The translations under genes were made by a program, and so were the position numbers. A DNA stretch of 64,000 nucleotides, taken from positions 4,721,324-4,785,323 of the forward strand of contig CM037783.1 in NCBI GenBank assembly GCA_021229015.1, in the 5' to 3' direction. Shown here piece by piece: positions 39,560 through 52,935 of this stretch. Position 1 is the first letter of the stretch; each line of letters opens with the position of its first letter. Below the pieces are notes generated by a model. The model searched no databases. It worked only from the letters and a program-made list of their open reading frames with translations, and was not told where the DNA came from. This DNA comes from Solen grandis (Eukaryota > Mollusca > Bivalvia > Adapedonta > Solenidae).

Positions 39560-42500
39560 AGACACCACAGGGGAAAAATTAAATTTTTTAAAAATTATTT
39601 TTGGTTAATTTTTCCCTCATACTTTTTATTCTAAATCTAAATAATACTATTTGGGGGTTAATAATGTCCTTCAAATAAACTTTTCAGTTTATTTTAAAAC
39701 CTTACAACAAACTCCAAAATTTTTAAAATTAATATTAAAATAATTTTTGGGTTTTTTTTGAAAAAACCCCAACCGACAGTAAAAAAAACATGGGAAAACA
39801 ATCCTACTTGGAAAATAGTATACAAAACTGCAGTTTTCAAAAATGCAGTTTTTAAAATATGTGTTTGATTAAACCATGTAAAATAATTAAACCCCAAAAA
39901 TGCAACTTTTCCTTTATATGCCTTAGACCAAGCAAGGGAGATAACGAAAACCATTTAATTTATATTTTTTTCGCAGCCAAAAGATCCGATAATATTATTA
40001 ATTTTTAAAAACCCAATTTCTAAATTTTGGGATCAAAGGATCCGGTAAAAAAAGGAATCCCATCAAAACCAACAAAAGATTTAAATCCCTAAGAAAGTAC
40101 ATATTTCAATTATTATTTTGGGCCTGTAAAACCCAAAAGGCCCCCTTTCCCGTTAACACAAAAAACTAAAACATTTCTATTATCAAATAATTTACCCTTC
40201 AACACAACCGAAAATTTAAAGGTTCCTTCATGTTGTTTTGGAATTTTATACCTTAATGGGATTAAACCCACTAACCCCCAAGGTTTTCCATTTCACTATT
40301 TTTTAAAACCCAAAATTAAAATAATAGTTTTAAAAATCCCAAAAAATTTTTATTTATTTATTTACTAAACAGGATGAAAAATTGAATCCTTAAAAAACTA
40401 AATGGTCCACAGCCCACTGATGCCCCAAACCTTTCCCCAAATTTGTTAAATTAAAGGTAAAAAACCCATGCAATTGGTTTCCTTTTATCTTTTATTTCAA
40501 TTGAAAAAAAAATTTTTTTTTCCCCAGACACAAAAAATAAAAGCCATATTTTAAAATTAAAGGGCCACCAATTTTCCCTGCCTGATTTGATGAAAATTTT
40601 AAAGTGAAAATATGCCTAAAAATTTTATTCAAATTCAATTTTTATATTTCCAATTAAAACGGAATAAAAAAAAATTCCATTTTTCACAAATTTAAGGCTT
40701 TAACCCAATGTGTTTTGCAATTATTTAGGAAACCTAATAATTATCCATAAATCTCTGTATCCCAAAATTATAACTTTAAATTTTGCATATCTTTTTTGGT
40801 TAGAAAAGGATCAAAACCCTTTTCCCCAAAAAAACATACCATCAACGCTTTTAAAACCCAATCACTAGTAACTGGGCATAATCATTTTACTCCTTCCTAA
40901 TTGCGGAAATGAACAAAAATTTAAATTGGAAGAACTGCATTTCTAACCCCTTTATTTTATTTTGAAATTCAATTCTTTTAAAAAACCCTTTTTAAAAGAT
41001 CAACAAAAAATTATAAGTTATTTTTTAAAAATTGAAAAATTTTCCCTATGAAAAATAGGAAATGAGCAGTGAAAATATTGTTAATAAGTTGCTTTTTTTG
41101 ATCAGTATGTATGTTGCTAACAGTAAAAAAAATATTTAATAGATAAATTGTTTTTGTTCTTTTTTTAACAAAACGAATAACATAATCGTTTCCAATTGAT
41201 ATCCCATTAAAACCATTTATAGGTCCTTAAAAGATATGAATAAAAAAATCCCTTTATCTTTTATTTTAAAATGCCCCTCATGCAAATATGGATCCCTTTA
41301 AATTTTAAAGGTGAAGATTGCCCTAGATCGTTTTAAACCTTTTGAGAAAAATATCTTATTGAAAAAACAATTTTTAAGAAAAAAGGAAATAAAAATTTAA
41401 AAGAATTTACTTGAACCCCAACAAAAAAAACACCCAAAAAAACCCCCCCTGCCAAATGTGAAAGATTGGGACCAAAAATTTTTCCCTTTCAAGTTAAAAA
41501 GATTTTCAAATTTTATCGATTATCTTTTTTGTCCATGCCCCCCTTGCAAAGTTCTAAATAAAGACAATACCAAGGGGAATTTGGAGGAAAATTGGAATCA
41601 AAATTTGGCCTCCAAAAATTTAAAAAAAAAGAATTTTATTAAATTATAAAAACCTACCTTTTTGATCCCCTGAAAAACCAAATTTTGAAAGGGTTAAGAA
41701 AACTTTTAAGAACCAAACATATTTTACCAAAGTTAAGAAAGACTGGATCAAAATTTCCTAAATAGTGTGTAAAAAGGATTTTTCTAAGATTTTGACCTAT
41801 GATATTTTGGGATAAAACTGGACCCATTATTCGAAATTCAAGATATTATTCAGACAAACAATTGACTAAGTTTGGAGGAAGATTGGATAAAAATTTGGCC
41901 TTAGTGTTAACCCATAAAATTTGTTGAGACCCAGAAGACAAAATAATATCCCAATTGCCCCAAAGTATTAGTGACCTAAAAAAAACAAGAAATAAATGTG
42001 GAACCTTTTGGCAAATGAAAATTAATATAACAAAAAAAAACCCAATTTTTTTCAATTGGGACCAAGGTTTGCAAAGAAATTAAAATTTGGCAAAACCCCC
42101 CCCCCAAAAAAAAAGGGAAAAGATTTGAGAGATGGAGAAAAAGTTTTAAATAAAGGGCCCTTTTTTTTAATGAAAAAGGAACCCAATATTTCCAATTCCC
42201 CAAGCAACTTCAAATTTCCTCTTTCCTTTCCCTTCAGGTACAATTTTTCCGGGTCTCACTCCCAGGCACAGTCCACTCTGCTGCCGTTTTTCACATGTTT
42301 CATTCCCAATCTCCCCCCGCTTTTCCTCCAACAAGAAACAACTGAAAAGTACAGGAAAAAACAAATCTCCTGAAGAAAATAATTCAGAAAAAAATTTTTG
42401 CTGCTAAAAAATTAACCATTTTTAAAATTAATAAATTTTGTCATTTAAGAAAATTTTTCAAATTTCTAAATTTTCATATTTAAAATAAGGGTCATTTACC

Positions 42501-45080
42501 TTTATCTCTTTCCTTTTTATATAAAAACCCAACCATGTTCCCAAAGCTTAGAATTAAAAAATTTTGTTTATGTTGAATCAAAGATTTTTACACATTTAAA
42601 ACAGGTTTCATTTTTTCCCTGCATAAATAAGGGGATTTCCATTAAATTATAAACCCAACTGTAAAAATTTAATTACAAAGCAAGGGACATGAATTTTTAT
42701 TTTTTCCAAGATCCTAAAAGTTTTACCCTTAAGAAAATCCTAAAAGGTAGCCACTAACAACAAGCAATATCCTTAAATCATTTAAAATTTTTTTTGTAAA
42801 GGCGTTCACACAACAAAGATAAACTAATTTAAATATAGTTTAAACCGAAACAAAAACCTGAATTTAATTTTTTTATTTTTTATTCTTTCAATGGGAAAAA
42901 CCCCCCCAGGGTTCCACCCTTTTAAAAAACAGAATTTTTTTATACCAAGTAAATTTATCTAACATTAAAAGGGAAAAAATGAATCCAAAAAAGAAATGGG
43001 TTCACTGGGCACTTCCCCAACCTTTCCCCCTTTAAAGTCAATAAAATAAGTTTCAATCTTAAAATTTTTATCCTTTTTGAGTTAAGGTCCACAAAATTAA
43101 TACAAAAAAATTCCAAAGGAAAATACCCCAAAATTTATGCACATGAGTTAAAGTTTTGGTCATTTTTCCAATTCCCCATAAAAATAAATTCCTTTTTCAC
43201 ATTTGGTTAATGTTTCATATTGATGAAACCTAAAATAAAACGTCTTAGTAAAATAATTTAAAGTTATGAAAAATTTCAAAAGGAAATTTAAATAAAAATA
43301 CCAAATGGCCTTTGTCTAACCTGAAAAAGATAATCTTAAAAATAAAATGCAAAATGTAAAATGAAATCTTTTTTTTTTTAAATTTCTGGGCATCACCCCT
43401 TTTAAAAATTTTAAATCAAAATATCATTTTATAATGAAACCTTTTTTAGAATAATGGAAATAAAACAAATTTGTTAAAAGTTAAAAATGATTTGTTTAAA
43501 AAATAATTTTTAAAAATAAAAAATAAAATTTTCTTTTTTGTTTTGTTTTTTTTAAAAGAATAACTCCTCCAATTAAACCCCCCTACCAAATTAACTTAAA
43601 AAGAATATATTTTCATTAAAAAATGTCAAAAGGAAATATTGTAAAAAAAAGGGGGAAATTTCCCCTAGATGAAAAACCTGAAAAATATCTTTTTTAAAAA
43701 AGGGGCATAAGAAAAAAATGAGATTACAATGTCGAATTTTCCCCCCCATCCAAAGGGTCTTTAACAATTCTAAAGTTTGAGATGTTTGGGCCAAAAAGGT
43801 TGCTAGAGTTAAACAAGTTTTTCTGGCCTATTTTTGAAATTAAGGGCAAAACTTCTAAACAACTGAGGGATCTGGTTTAATTGCCTCATTGGAAACAAAT
43901 TTTCTAAAATTGAATAATTTTGAAATAAATTCTCAAAGGTAAGATCTAAGGGAAAAAACCCCGTGAAATCTGGAAAAATTTTTATTTAAAAGAAGGTTTA
44001 CCTCCTGACCTAATCCAACCTGACCATTTCGAAATCAAATAATTATGGCAAACATTTGCCAAGTTTGAAGAAGATTGTCAAAAGTGGTCTAGGTGTAAAC
44101 AAATTTTTGAAAAGGCAAAATCAATATAAAAGCTACCCTGACCAAATGTAATCTGACAAAAACGAACTTAAACCCTTTTATATGGGTAAAACATCCAGAA
44201 AGTTTGAAATATTTCAAAAAGAAAATTAAATGGAAAAAAAAAAAAAACAAAAAAAAAGAAAACTTCCTGAAAGACGAATCAGATAATGACTTCCTTTTTA
44301 GGGAAAACAAGGTAAATTTAAGATTAATTCCTCTAATAGAAAATGCAGAGTGCAAACAAGGGGAAATCTGGATTTTTGAATTTTGCAAAACCCCCAAAAT
44401 GTTTCCCCCCGTATCAAAAAAAATCAACTTGGAGTTTAGGTTATAAAACTGTTTAATAGGAAAAATTTCCTCTAAAATAAATTTGATAATGAAACAAATT
44501 TTAGAAAATTGCATTTGGAAATTAAAGACTTACCCCTACCAATATACCCTCACCATAACAACTTAAATCCAACCTTTGTCAAACTTTGCCATGAATTAGA
44601 AAAGGATTGTTCAGATGTTTTGTTAATGTAAAAACACCTTTTTTGAAAAAAAGGGCATTTTTGAAATTAAAATTAAATAATGCCCAAGGACGATATTTCA
44701 GATACCAAAATTCCCTAATTTAGGTAAAAACCCAAATTAATTTTTTATTTGGAAGAAAATTGTCAAAATTAAAGGGGGGGTTGAAGTCAAAAAATGTAAA
44801 AAATCGGGCCATTTTTGACCTTTTACGGGGTTTTCAATAACTACCTAAACCTTAAATGTTTCCAAATAACCCGATATTACAGCCATTGCACGGGCCCAAT
44901 TTTTATGTTTATAAACATTTGTTTTTACCTTTTGAAAGTAAAATTGTCAAAAATAAGGGAAAACCCAAAGAACAAATTGTGTATGACCCCGACTACGACA
45001 CGGAATTCATCGATCCTTTAAAACTTTTGAGAAAGTGTTTCAGGGAAAATAAAAATTACCCGACAGAGTTATATTCTTGG
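39560..45080. other. Homopolymer-distorted block, no gene callable
   Basis: Sequence texture changes sharply: runs of AAAA, TTTT, CCCC and AAAACCC alternate, and recognisable repeat modules are shredded by indels. For example, F1-type GACCTAATCCAACCTGACC occurs near 44000 and F4-type text after 44800. This looks like uncorrected long-read consensus. Open frames of 60-140 codons here are not credible genes. Confidence 0.65.
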
Positions 45081-45265
45081 TCACTGCACTCCCCCTCAAT
45101 GAGATCAATCCACATATGAAGTTTCATCTTGATACTTGAAAATTCTATTTTACTTTTTGAGATATGGTCGGACAGACAGACAGAGGGACAAGCTGCATCC
45201 ATATACCTCCCCTTACAACTTTGTTATGTGTGTGTGTGGGGGGGGGGGGGGGGTATAAAAAGTCT
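45080..45265 (+). mobile_element. 3' end of a modular element (F4-like) with poly(G)
   Basis: Contains GGTCGGACAGACAGACAGAG and CCATATACCTCCCC, then (TG)n and a G run, like the closing part of modular bivalve elements. Confidence 0.45.
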
Positions 45266-45449
45266 TTAAATAGTCCACATGTGTTTCCCGACCCGACTAT
45301 CGTGATCATCTTTTAATCATGAAAAAAACCAGTATATTCAATGTTTGCTTTAAGCAAAAACTTCAAGACTTCCTTCTAGTGTTCCCTTGAGTCATCACAT
45401 TAAGTCAAAAAAATTTTTCAGTTGATACACAAAGCAAGGATCCACTTAC

Positions 45450-45602
45450 CAGGGGTTCAGATGTTTTTTCAAGGGGGAAAACCCTTGATGCTAGCCCCAC
45501 CCCCTCCGGGCAAGTCAGGGATTTGAATCATCAGGTGGTTGCTGGTCCGGGCTGGCTTTGACCTCCTGAGTGGCCGCCGGGTCAAGGGGCCAACAGCAAG
45601 CC
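45450..45602 (-). CDS. Candidate coding exon with apparent indels, unknown gene
   Basis: On the - strand GTATTGCAG opens and GTAAGTGG closes a 153-nt GC-richer segment. Reading gives CCWPLDPAATQEVKASPD then QQPPDDSNP, a stop, and after a one-base shift DLPGGGGASIKGF, and after another shift PLEKTSEPL to the donor. Two single-base errors in a noisy block would explain the breaks. The composition (Pro, Asp, Gly) suggests a disordered linker. No family is recognised; a decayed exon is also possible. Confidence 0.4.
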
Positions 45603-45872
45603 CTGCAATACACAGGCACATTGGTCTTCAATAGTCTCTTATTGTCAGCCTGTGATACATTTTTTTAATACATACTTTAAAACTATTCATATACAAACTT
45701 GACTTTCTCTAAGACCAAAAGTAGAGATCTACTTTACCAGACTTCAATATCAATATTGCCTCATATATATATTTTCAATCAGAGAAGTATTATTAGGGAC
45801 CACACATGAGTGTGGACACCTTTATGGAGAAACGAAATGATTAGGGAATGGCAGAAAAAGGGAAATAAAAAA

Positions 45873-46978
45873 ACAAGAGGGCCTATGGCCCTAGATCGCT
45901 CACCAGTAAAGCTGGTTGATTTCATCAATAAAACGATATATCGCCATTTTTTGCTGACGATTACCTAATCGTGATTCTAACCTCAAGAATAAAATCCTCA
46001 AACGATACTTCAATGGATGATATTTTTTGGGTGTAAACCAGCAAAATTGAATATCCCGCTGGCCTGCAGCTTATATTTCAGCATAAAGTGTCTATTTTCC
46101 GTCGTCGTTACTTTTTGTTGACTAGATTGACTGGTAGACTAAATTTAAAATAAAATAAAGAAGATTTTTTAAATTAAAAAAATTAACTTAAAAATGCATT
46201 TTCTATCATTTGTCCATGTGTTTAAGCGGCATAGAAACAGGACAGGGAAATCTAATTTAAAAGCAGAAAATTTGGGGTTGGCCATGCTAAACTAAAATTA
46301 TTTTAATATTATCAAATATTCCATACTGTATTGTATCGAGCCTACAAATCATGATACATTGTGATACTTCTTTTGCTGGCGATACCACCCTACTCACCAG
46401 AGTAAATCATCTTATTTAAAAAAATTTCCCAAGTTGTTTCTATGGAAACAACACAACCCCCTTAAGCCTCATTTTAAAGGGATCAACTTCATTTTAGCAA
46501 TTATGGAAAACATTCATGAGGTGACTATTTGTGCCAAATGAAATCAAATTCTGACCACTGGTTTCACAGAAAAAAAATTTTGAATTTTCTATACGAGTAT
46601 ATAAGGAAATTAGCTACTCCCTGGGGGCCCCTCATTTTTCAAGGGATAAACTTATTTATGCAATTATGGTAACATTCATGAGGTACCATTTTGCCAAAGG
46701 AAATAAAATTCTGACCATCGTTTTAGAGGAGATGAAATTTTTAAAGTTTTCATTTTTTTTTTCTTTCCGTTGCCATCGAAACCAGAGTTCTACATGATAA
46801 GTTTATTTTAGCAACTTTGTGAAGGTCACCCAAGGATCAAGTTTAAAATTCTGTCCAGCGGTTTCAGAGGAGATGTCGTTTAAAGCAAATTGTTGACAAC
46901 TGACGACGCATGACGAGGGGCGCAGGTGATCCTAATGGCTCACCTTGCACACATTGTGCTTTTGGGGAGCTAAAAAAC
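45873..46978 (+). mobile_element. F1 modular element, full length
   Basis: It starts CAAGAGGGCCTATGGCCCTAG with GATCGCTCACC and ends with CGACGCATGACGAGG, GGCTCACCTTGCACAC and GGGGAGCTAAAAAAC. The interior modules differ from the copy at 27393 (TTCTGACCACTGGTTTCA type). Confidence 0.65.
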
Positions 46979-48699
46979 ATTATTGTAATATTATTTGTTT
47001 CAAAAACTCACAGAAAAAACATTTTCATTTAAGCTAACCATGAATTTAATAAATGCATGATGATTCAGAATATTTTTACTTTATGTTAAAAATTAACAAA
47101 TAAAACTTGTAAATAAACAGGGAGATGAATGGTGACAGGAACAGTTGATAATTTTCCTTTTAAAATATTTTTATAATCCTATAGTTATTACTGAAAGCCA
47201 AAAAGTATGTACTTTCAGTAACAATTGGTCAGAGAAAAAAAAGGGTGACAATGTGAGCAATAGACACGGGACATGTCTGACTCCAGTATAGGACCACTCA
47301 CTGAGGGATTGAGCAGGGTATACATGTAGTCCTTTTATGGTTTAGGTTAGGCATCTTTTGACATTTAAAAATTTAAGGCATATTAAATCTATATCATCAT
47401 AAAGAAATTAAAAGGACTATCATTTTTAGAAATGATTTTTTCCCCATAAATTTTATATCCTTTTCGCAACGGTTAAATCTTTACAGCAAATCCTGTAGCG
47501 TATTGAAACGGGAAAAAAATTGTTGCCTCAGAAACAGGTTATTTTTTACAGTGAATGCCTGTAGCATATCGAAATGGGTAAAAAAAATCACTCCTCAAAA
47601 CGGCCAATCTTTACAACCCATTCCCTGCAACATTATGAAATGGGTGCCCTTTTTTCAGGTTTAAAACTGGACGCATGATTTTTGGGATATTTTAGTAAAA
47701 AGTATGTTGAAATTATTTTTTTGGATGTCGCTGTTTTTCAGTAGGATATATAAACTTCATTTGTGGACACTATTGAACAACTGAAGCGTATGAAAACGTA
47801 TATACAGGCTATAATGCACCATACAGGACACTTACAAATGTTTAATATTTTGATATAAGATTAATGTTGAAAATGGTTAAAAATAATTTTTCAACATTAT
47901 AGGGGTGAAGTTCAGTAAAGCATGATATCAGTTTCTGTTAAATATCAAAACACCTGTGCGTAAAATGAACAATCAATAATGATCAATAATTTAAATTTAA
48001 TCTTTTATTTTAAATAGTTTATTCTAATTATCTATCAATTGATAATGCACAGCAATCATAAAAAATAAACATTCAAACTCACTAAAAGAAATTTTATTCA
48101 ATTTAAAAATTTCAGGTAATTTGAATATTTGATTAAAATATGCAAATTGACATTTTTATTGATTTTTTTTTCTTATTAAATTCAATATATCCTTTATCTC
48201 CAGAAAATTGAAACTTTAAATGAACAAATGGAAATGCTTATATAACCCAAATATTAAATTACATTTTAAGTCATTATAATAAAACTTTTTAGATACATCA
48301 ATTAGGCAATATTTTTTTTCTAAAATTAATTATTTTCAGGGTTCCTATGCTAAAATGGGGTCAGGTCTTTAAGAGAGAAATATTTTACCTGTAAATATTG
48401 GCCTGTTTCTGAGGGAACAATTTTTTTTTTAAACTGCCGTTTAAAGGGTGAGCAAAGGATATAAAACAAAATTCAATTTTTATTTCATCTGCTCCTTCTT
48501 CATTAATTTTTTAAAGATAAGATTGGAGAAGACTGGTAAAGCTAGGACTATTACCACTGTTTATATCCTCACATCCCACCTTGCCTTAATGTAATGTGAG
48601 AGTAAAACTGATGCATCATGACAAGTGTGATTCCTTAATTCTGAGCCCCCACTGTTTGTGAAGTGGGGCAATAAAAAACTGTTGATATAGAACTATTAG
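46979..48699. other. AT-rich stretch, nothing recognised
   Basis: Contains a loose ~90-bp repetition around 47460-47650 (GTAGCATATCGAAATGGG type). No exon with good splice sites is seen. Confidence 0.4.
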
Positions 48700-48935
48700 T
48701 TAACCCCCTTTCCCCCATATAGACTCATTTTGACGCCTCAATAGGTACCACATAAAGCCTGATCTGCGGAAACCACAGTTAAACCTTTTCCAAATTTAAT
48801 TATAAAATCCCCCATTTCCAGACCACTGAGGAAGGCAGCAAAACCTGATCAGCCTGGAGTTACTCGCAGGTGATCTGGTTTTATGCTGTTCGCATAGGTC
48901 TTTTCATGGGCTTCTATGAGGGAAAAAGGGTTTAA
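48700..48935 (-). mobile_element. piggyBac-like MITE, copy 2 (inverted)
   Basis: TTAA then CCCCCTTTCCCCC at the left and GGGAAAAAGGG with a degenerate TTTAA at the right. Internal TGATCAGCCTGGAGTTACTC matches copy 1 in the opposite orientation. Confidence 0.75.
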
Positions 48936-49010
48936 AAATTCAACAGGTGCCATGTAAACAGTGCCCGCGTTAAATGATGAAATTCTCTTTACTAATCCCC
49001 CCACACCTAG

Positions 49011-49128
49011 GCTGCCACTACTGTTGCCATGGCCATGTCTGGATCTAAATCAACAATGGAATACATACTGTTGACCAACATACAACCACCAAACAAATCT
49101 GTATCCCTGTTTCACAACTCTCCAGAAG
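49011..49128 (+). CDS. Candidate coding exon, unknown gene
   Basis: A textbook acceptor precedes it: branch-point-like TACTAAT, a C/T-rich run, then CCTAG. The donor is GAAG|GTAAAT. 118 nt give 39 codons plus one base: AATTVAMAMSGSKSTMEYIL, then LTNIQPPNKSV and SLFHNSPE. The opposite strand is not open. No family is recognised and no partner exon is found nearby. It lies between two piggyBac-like MITEs in a block of better sequence quality. Confidence 0.4.
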
Positions 49129-49468
49129 GTAAATAAAGGCTGGTCCCCATGGACATAGTACAATGCCAGAAGCCATTAATAAGACCTATTTCCACAGAAA
49201 AAAATATCTAATTATGTAATTATCCTCATTATTAGGAAATTTACAAAACTCAATCTATTTTGCTTGTGTTTCGCCACCCAATGTCCCAAGGTAACTGCAA
49301 TAAATTTAAACCCTATAACAGTGGTTTAACAAAATTTTAGGCAACTTACTAAAGGGACTGTTTGAGGGAATCTTGAATCTGAAACATTGCAGGGCTTCTC
49401 TGTGAAAATTAATCTGTCAATTGAAGACCAGGCAAATTCCACCAACAATACTTAGTGTTGAGTAATAC

Positions 49469-49646
49469 TTAACCCTTTTCCTCATAAGAAACCATGAAAA
49501 GACCTATGCGAAAACATAAAACCAGATCACTGCGAGTAACTCGCAGGCTGAACAGGTTTTATGCTGTTCACCTGCTCCTCAGTGGTCTGGAAATGAGGAT
49601 TTAAAAATTAAATTTGGTAAGGTTTATATGAGGGGAAAAGGGTTAA
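49469..49646 (+). mobile_element. piggyBac-like MITE, copy 3 (internally deleted)
   Basis: TTAACCCTTTTCCTCATA at the left and TATGAGGGGAAAAGGGTTAA at the right. The element is 178 bp, so about 50 bp of the interior is lost compared with copy 1. Confidence 0.85.
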
Positions 49647-50646
49647 ATCTCTGATGAGGTAGAACACACTTACAACAATACTTCTTCACAGATGATCAGT
49701 AGAAAATCAAAAAAAACAATTCTCTACTGTCCCTATTTCGTGTTTGGTGGATCTTTGTTTCCAAAAATTAAACTTGGCAAGATTGGCTCACACTGCACTG
49801 GAAAACACTATTTTGTAAACATAAGTATGGTGAAATCAGTTTAACATAGAATATGGTATCCCAAAGTACTGGTGCTCATGGTACCACATACTTTGTTCTG
49901 CAACATGGTGTCTTCACCAGTTCAGAGTAGCAATTTCTTAAGTTGTGTCTATGAAGTTAGTGCATACATGAAGCGTGAATGTGATAATGTGATAAGCCAA
50001 GTGACGGCAAATGAAAATATAAAATTTGATTTTTTTTTTTTTATTCTGAATAAAGTTTTTAAAATCGCTGTGATGGGAATCATTTTTTTTTTTTTTTTTT
50101 AACCTATGACCATGCATCCTGTACATGGGTATTGATAGACTTAATACACACATGAAATTATAATTAAAAATCAAATTCTTAGTCAAAGACCATCTGTGAA
50201 TGAGCTGCTCTGAGAAATCAAATACAATGTATTTAACAGTAAGTTCAGAAAGACAACATTCATCTTATATTATTTTCACTATAGCTTGCATTTGCAAAAT
50301 TACAGACCAAAAACATAATACATCATATATAACATGATCTGTTGGAAAGTATACAGTCACCATGCCCCCCCCCCCCCCCCCCCCCCCCCCCCATCACCAA
50401 AGAAGGGTAATCTAATTTAGCTCTGCAGGCAATTTTTCTCTACCCTTAATTTAACTTTGAACATTATGAATGACTAACTGGCTTTCACAGTGAAATGAAA
50501 AGATTAATTCCATAGAAATTGCATTCCTCACATCTGTTTTTGCCACTCTGGAAACAAAAAATCCTGGTTTTAACTTCATCCAGGAAATTAGAGCAATTTT
50601 TTCTTGCAGCAGGTTTAGGAGCTTCAACTACTTTGTGTTTGATGGG

Positions 50647-50681
<35 letters not shown>

Positions 50682-51209
50682 CCGAAAGAATTTTCAGAAA
50701 AATAACAGTCACTGAGACATCTTCCCTCACTGTCCATAACAAGACATTAACAGATGGTTACATTCATTTTAGTACAAAAGGGTTTAGTTTAATGTTTCAG
50801 CTTTCTAAATCTTTGAACTTTCAACGCTCAAATGAAAGCACCAAGATGCCCCGAACAAATCTATATCTTTGGATTTCAAACAATTTGGAGTCAATTTACA
50901 TTGTAATTTAGAAAAGGTTTTAATTTCACAGAGTGTCTATCTTTTTTCATGCATTTCAAATTTGCACAGCTCTGTTCAAAAAATTACAATAAACGAGAGA
51001 TTTGTTTTTTGGGGAAGACTGATGTCTCCTCCCACCCCCTTCCCCTCACACACACATATACACTAAAGCACCTCAGTGACATATGTTAAAGGGCTGACTA
51101 TATATTTTTAAAGCTTTGCAGAGTTTTTGGACCTTGTGTGTGATACTTCCTCTCATCAATTCTTTCCATAACGGAACATAAGTAGAGGTACCTTGCAGTC
51201 AAGATATTG
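49647..51209. other. AT-rich stretch with long homopolymers
   Basis: Includes poly(C) at about 50366-50392 and poly(A) at about 50648-50678. No gene is supported. Confidence 0.5.
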
Positions 51210-51290
51210 TGATGCCGGACCAAAGGGCAAAAGGCAATCACAATAGCTCACCATGAGCACGTTGTGCTCAGTTGGGGTAAAAAACAACAA
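51210..51290 (+). mobile_element. 3' end fragment of an F1 modular element
   Basis: GGCAATCACAATAGCTCACC, then a CATGAGCACGTTGTGCTCAG hairpin and a GGTAAAAAAC end. It abuts the next F1 start at 51296. Confidence 0.6.
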
Positions 51291-51295
51291 AAAGG

Positions 51296-52255
51296 GGCCA
51301 AGATGGCCCTGTGTCGCTCACCTGAGTAAGAGGCTGTTAGGCATAATGAAAAAAAAATCTGGCATCTTAAGTGTTTTTTCTAACAATTTTACTAAGTGAC
51401 CTACATTTGATCCTACCTGAATTTGCACTCAACTGGGAATTCATGCAGTCCCTCTTTCATATCAAGTTTAATGAACACTGGGACGAAAATGTAGGCGTCT
51501 AGAGTGTTCACAAGATTTTTTTAAAATTTTCCCTGGTGACCCTACTTTTTGACCCTATGTTGCCCAGTTCGAATTCATCTCAGATTTGATGTAAACAAAC
51601 ATTCTGACCAAGTTACATTTAAGGGTATCTAAAACTGTGGCCTCTAAAGCGTTCAAAAGGTTTTTCTTTAAATTTTTTTGACCTGTGACCTAGTTTTAAC
51701 CCCACATACCCAATTTCGAACTCATCCAAGATATCATGTAGACAAACACCTGACCAAGTTTCATGAAGATTGGGCCAAAACTATGGCCTCTAGAGTGTTC
51801 ACAACACTTCTCCCAAATGAGTTATATCCACCTTAAAGTTTTCAGTTTTAATAGCTTTGATACTTTGTGAGTTATGCTCCGGACAAAAATTAAGAATTAA
51901 ATTTAACAAAGGCAATAAAATCCAAAAATATTAGTTTCAGATTTCAGTACTTTGCTCTGCACTTCTCCCTCCATGAGATCTACCACCTGTGAAGTTTTAA
52001 GTTTACAGTCTTGATATTTTGTGAGTTATGCTCCGGACAAAAATAATTTATGAAATTTAACAAAGGGCAATATCTCCAAAAAATTTTTCACAGAGTTACG
52101 GTCTTTTCATTTCACTTCTCCTCCATGAGATCTATCAACCTGTGAAGATTCAATTTAATAGCTTTAACAAATTTGTGATTTTGCTCAAGACAAAAAATGT
52201 GACAGACAAGTCCGACAAAAACAATATGTCTCCCCCATATTTATATGGGGGAGAC
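51296..52255 (+). mobile_element. Composite modular element: F1 start, F4-like end
   Basis: Starts GGGGCCAAGATGGCCCTGTG with TCGCTCACCTGAG and carries modules TCTAGAGTGTTCACAAG and GACCAAGTTTCATGAAG to about 51830. It then switches to F4-type modules (GAGTTATGCTCCGGACAAAA) and ends in the hairpin GTCTCCCCCATA...TATGGGGGAGAC. It is either two adjacent insertions or a mosaic. Confidence 0.55.
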
Positions 52256-52727
52256 ATAATTTTAAAAGATTAAAAAGTAAAGTCTATTCTTAAATTGGGA
52301 TAAACTCATTCAACCATTCCAGTTCTATGAAATATTCAAGGGCATGACTCAAATACATAATAACTATCCTTATAAAATTTCAATTTTTATCAAGTTTACA
52401 TAGGGCTTTGTAATGTTGACAGAATCTGAGCGAGATAAAATTCTCCCCTCCTCCTCCTCCCCTGTCCTGTCATAGTAAAAATATGTAAAAAATTTATTTA
52501 GCAAGGCAGGAATGTACTTATAACACATTTAATGGTGATGCAGTGAATTTATTATCCAATTCCAATTGATGAATTATAAATATACAGACACATTAATAGT
52601 CTCGAATATCACTAAAACACATCACAATTTCAGCATGAACATTTCCTATCAATCATGTTTAACACAACAATAACGGATTATTGATCTCGATGCACTAATA
52701 TATCAAAAACAGGGCCTGTATCATAAA

Positions 52728-52935
52728 CCAGTAGAGGGGGCCGTGGGCCAGTGGGAACGTATTCGATTACGGATCCGAAGGTTGTGGGTTCGAACCCCGT
52801 TGGAGGCAAAATTATCTGACCTTTCCCCGCGCAAAGTACTGGGCCTACCCAGGAACCGTCGAGAGGGATTTTATAAGTTGTAAGAACTTGTTTCCCAATC
52901 GACGTAAAATAAATAAGTTTAAACTAAACTAAACC
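52728..52935 (+). mobile_element. SINE S2, best copy
   Basis: The tRNA-like head has box A GGGCCAGTGGGAACG and B box GTGGGTTCGAACCCC, followed by GCAAAGTACTGGGCCTACCC, GTCGAGAGGGATTTTATAAG and an AAATAAATAAGTTTAAAC tail. Confidence 0.75.

Noticed and set aside
44089..44514. 141-codon - strand frame
   Set aside because: Phe/Ile/Lys-rich translation of homopolymer-distorted sequence with F1 module remnants.
52736..52810. tRNA gene on the + strand
   Set aside because: The B box is good, but the cloverleaf is incomplete and the sequence continues into the S2 SINE body found at two other sites.
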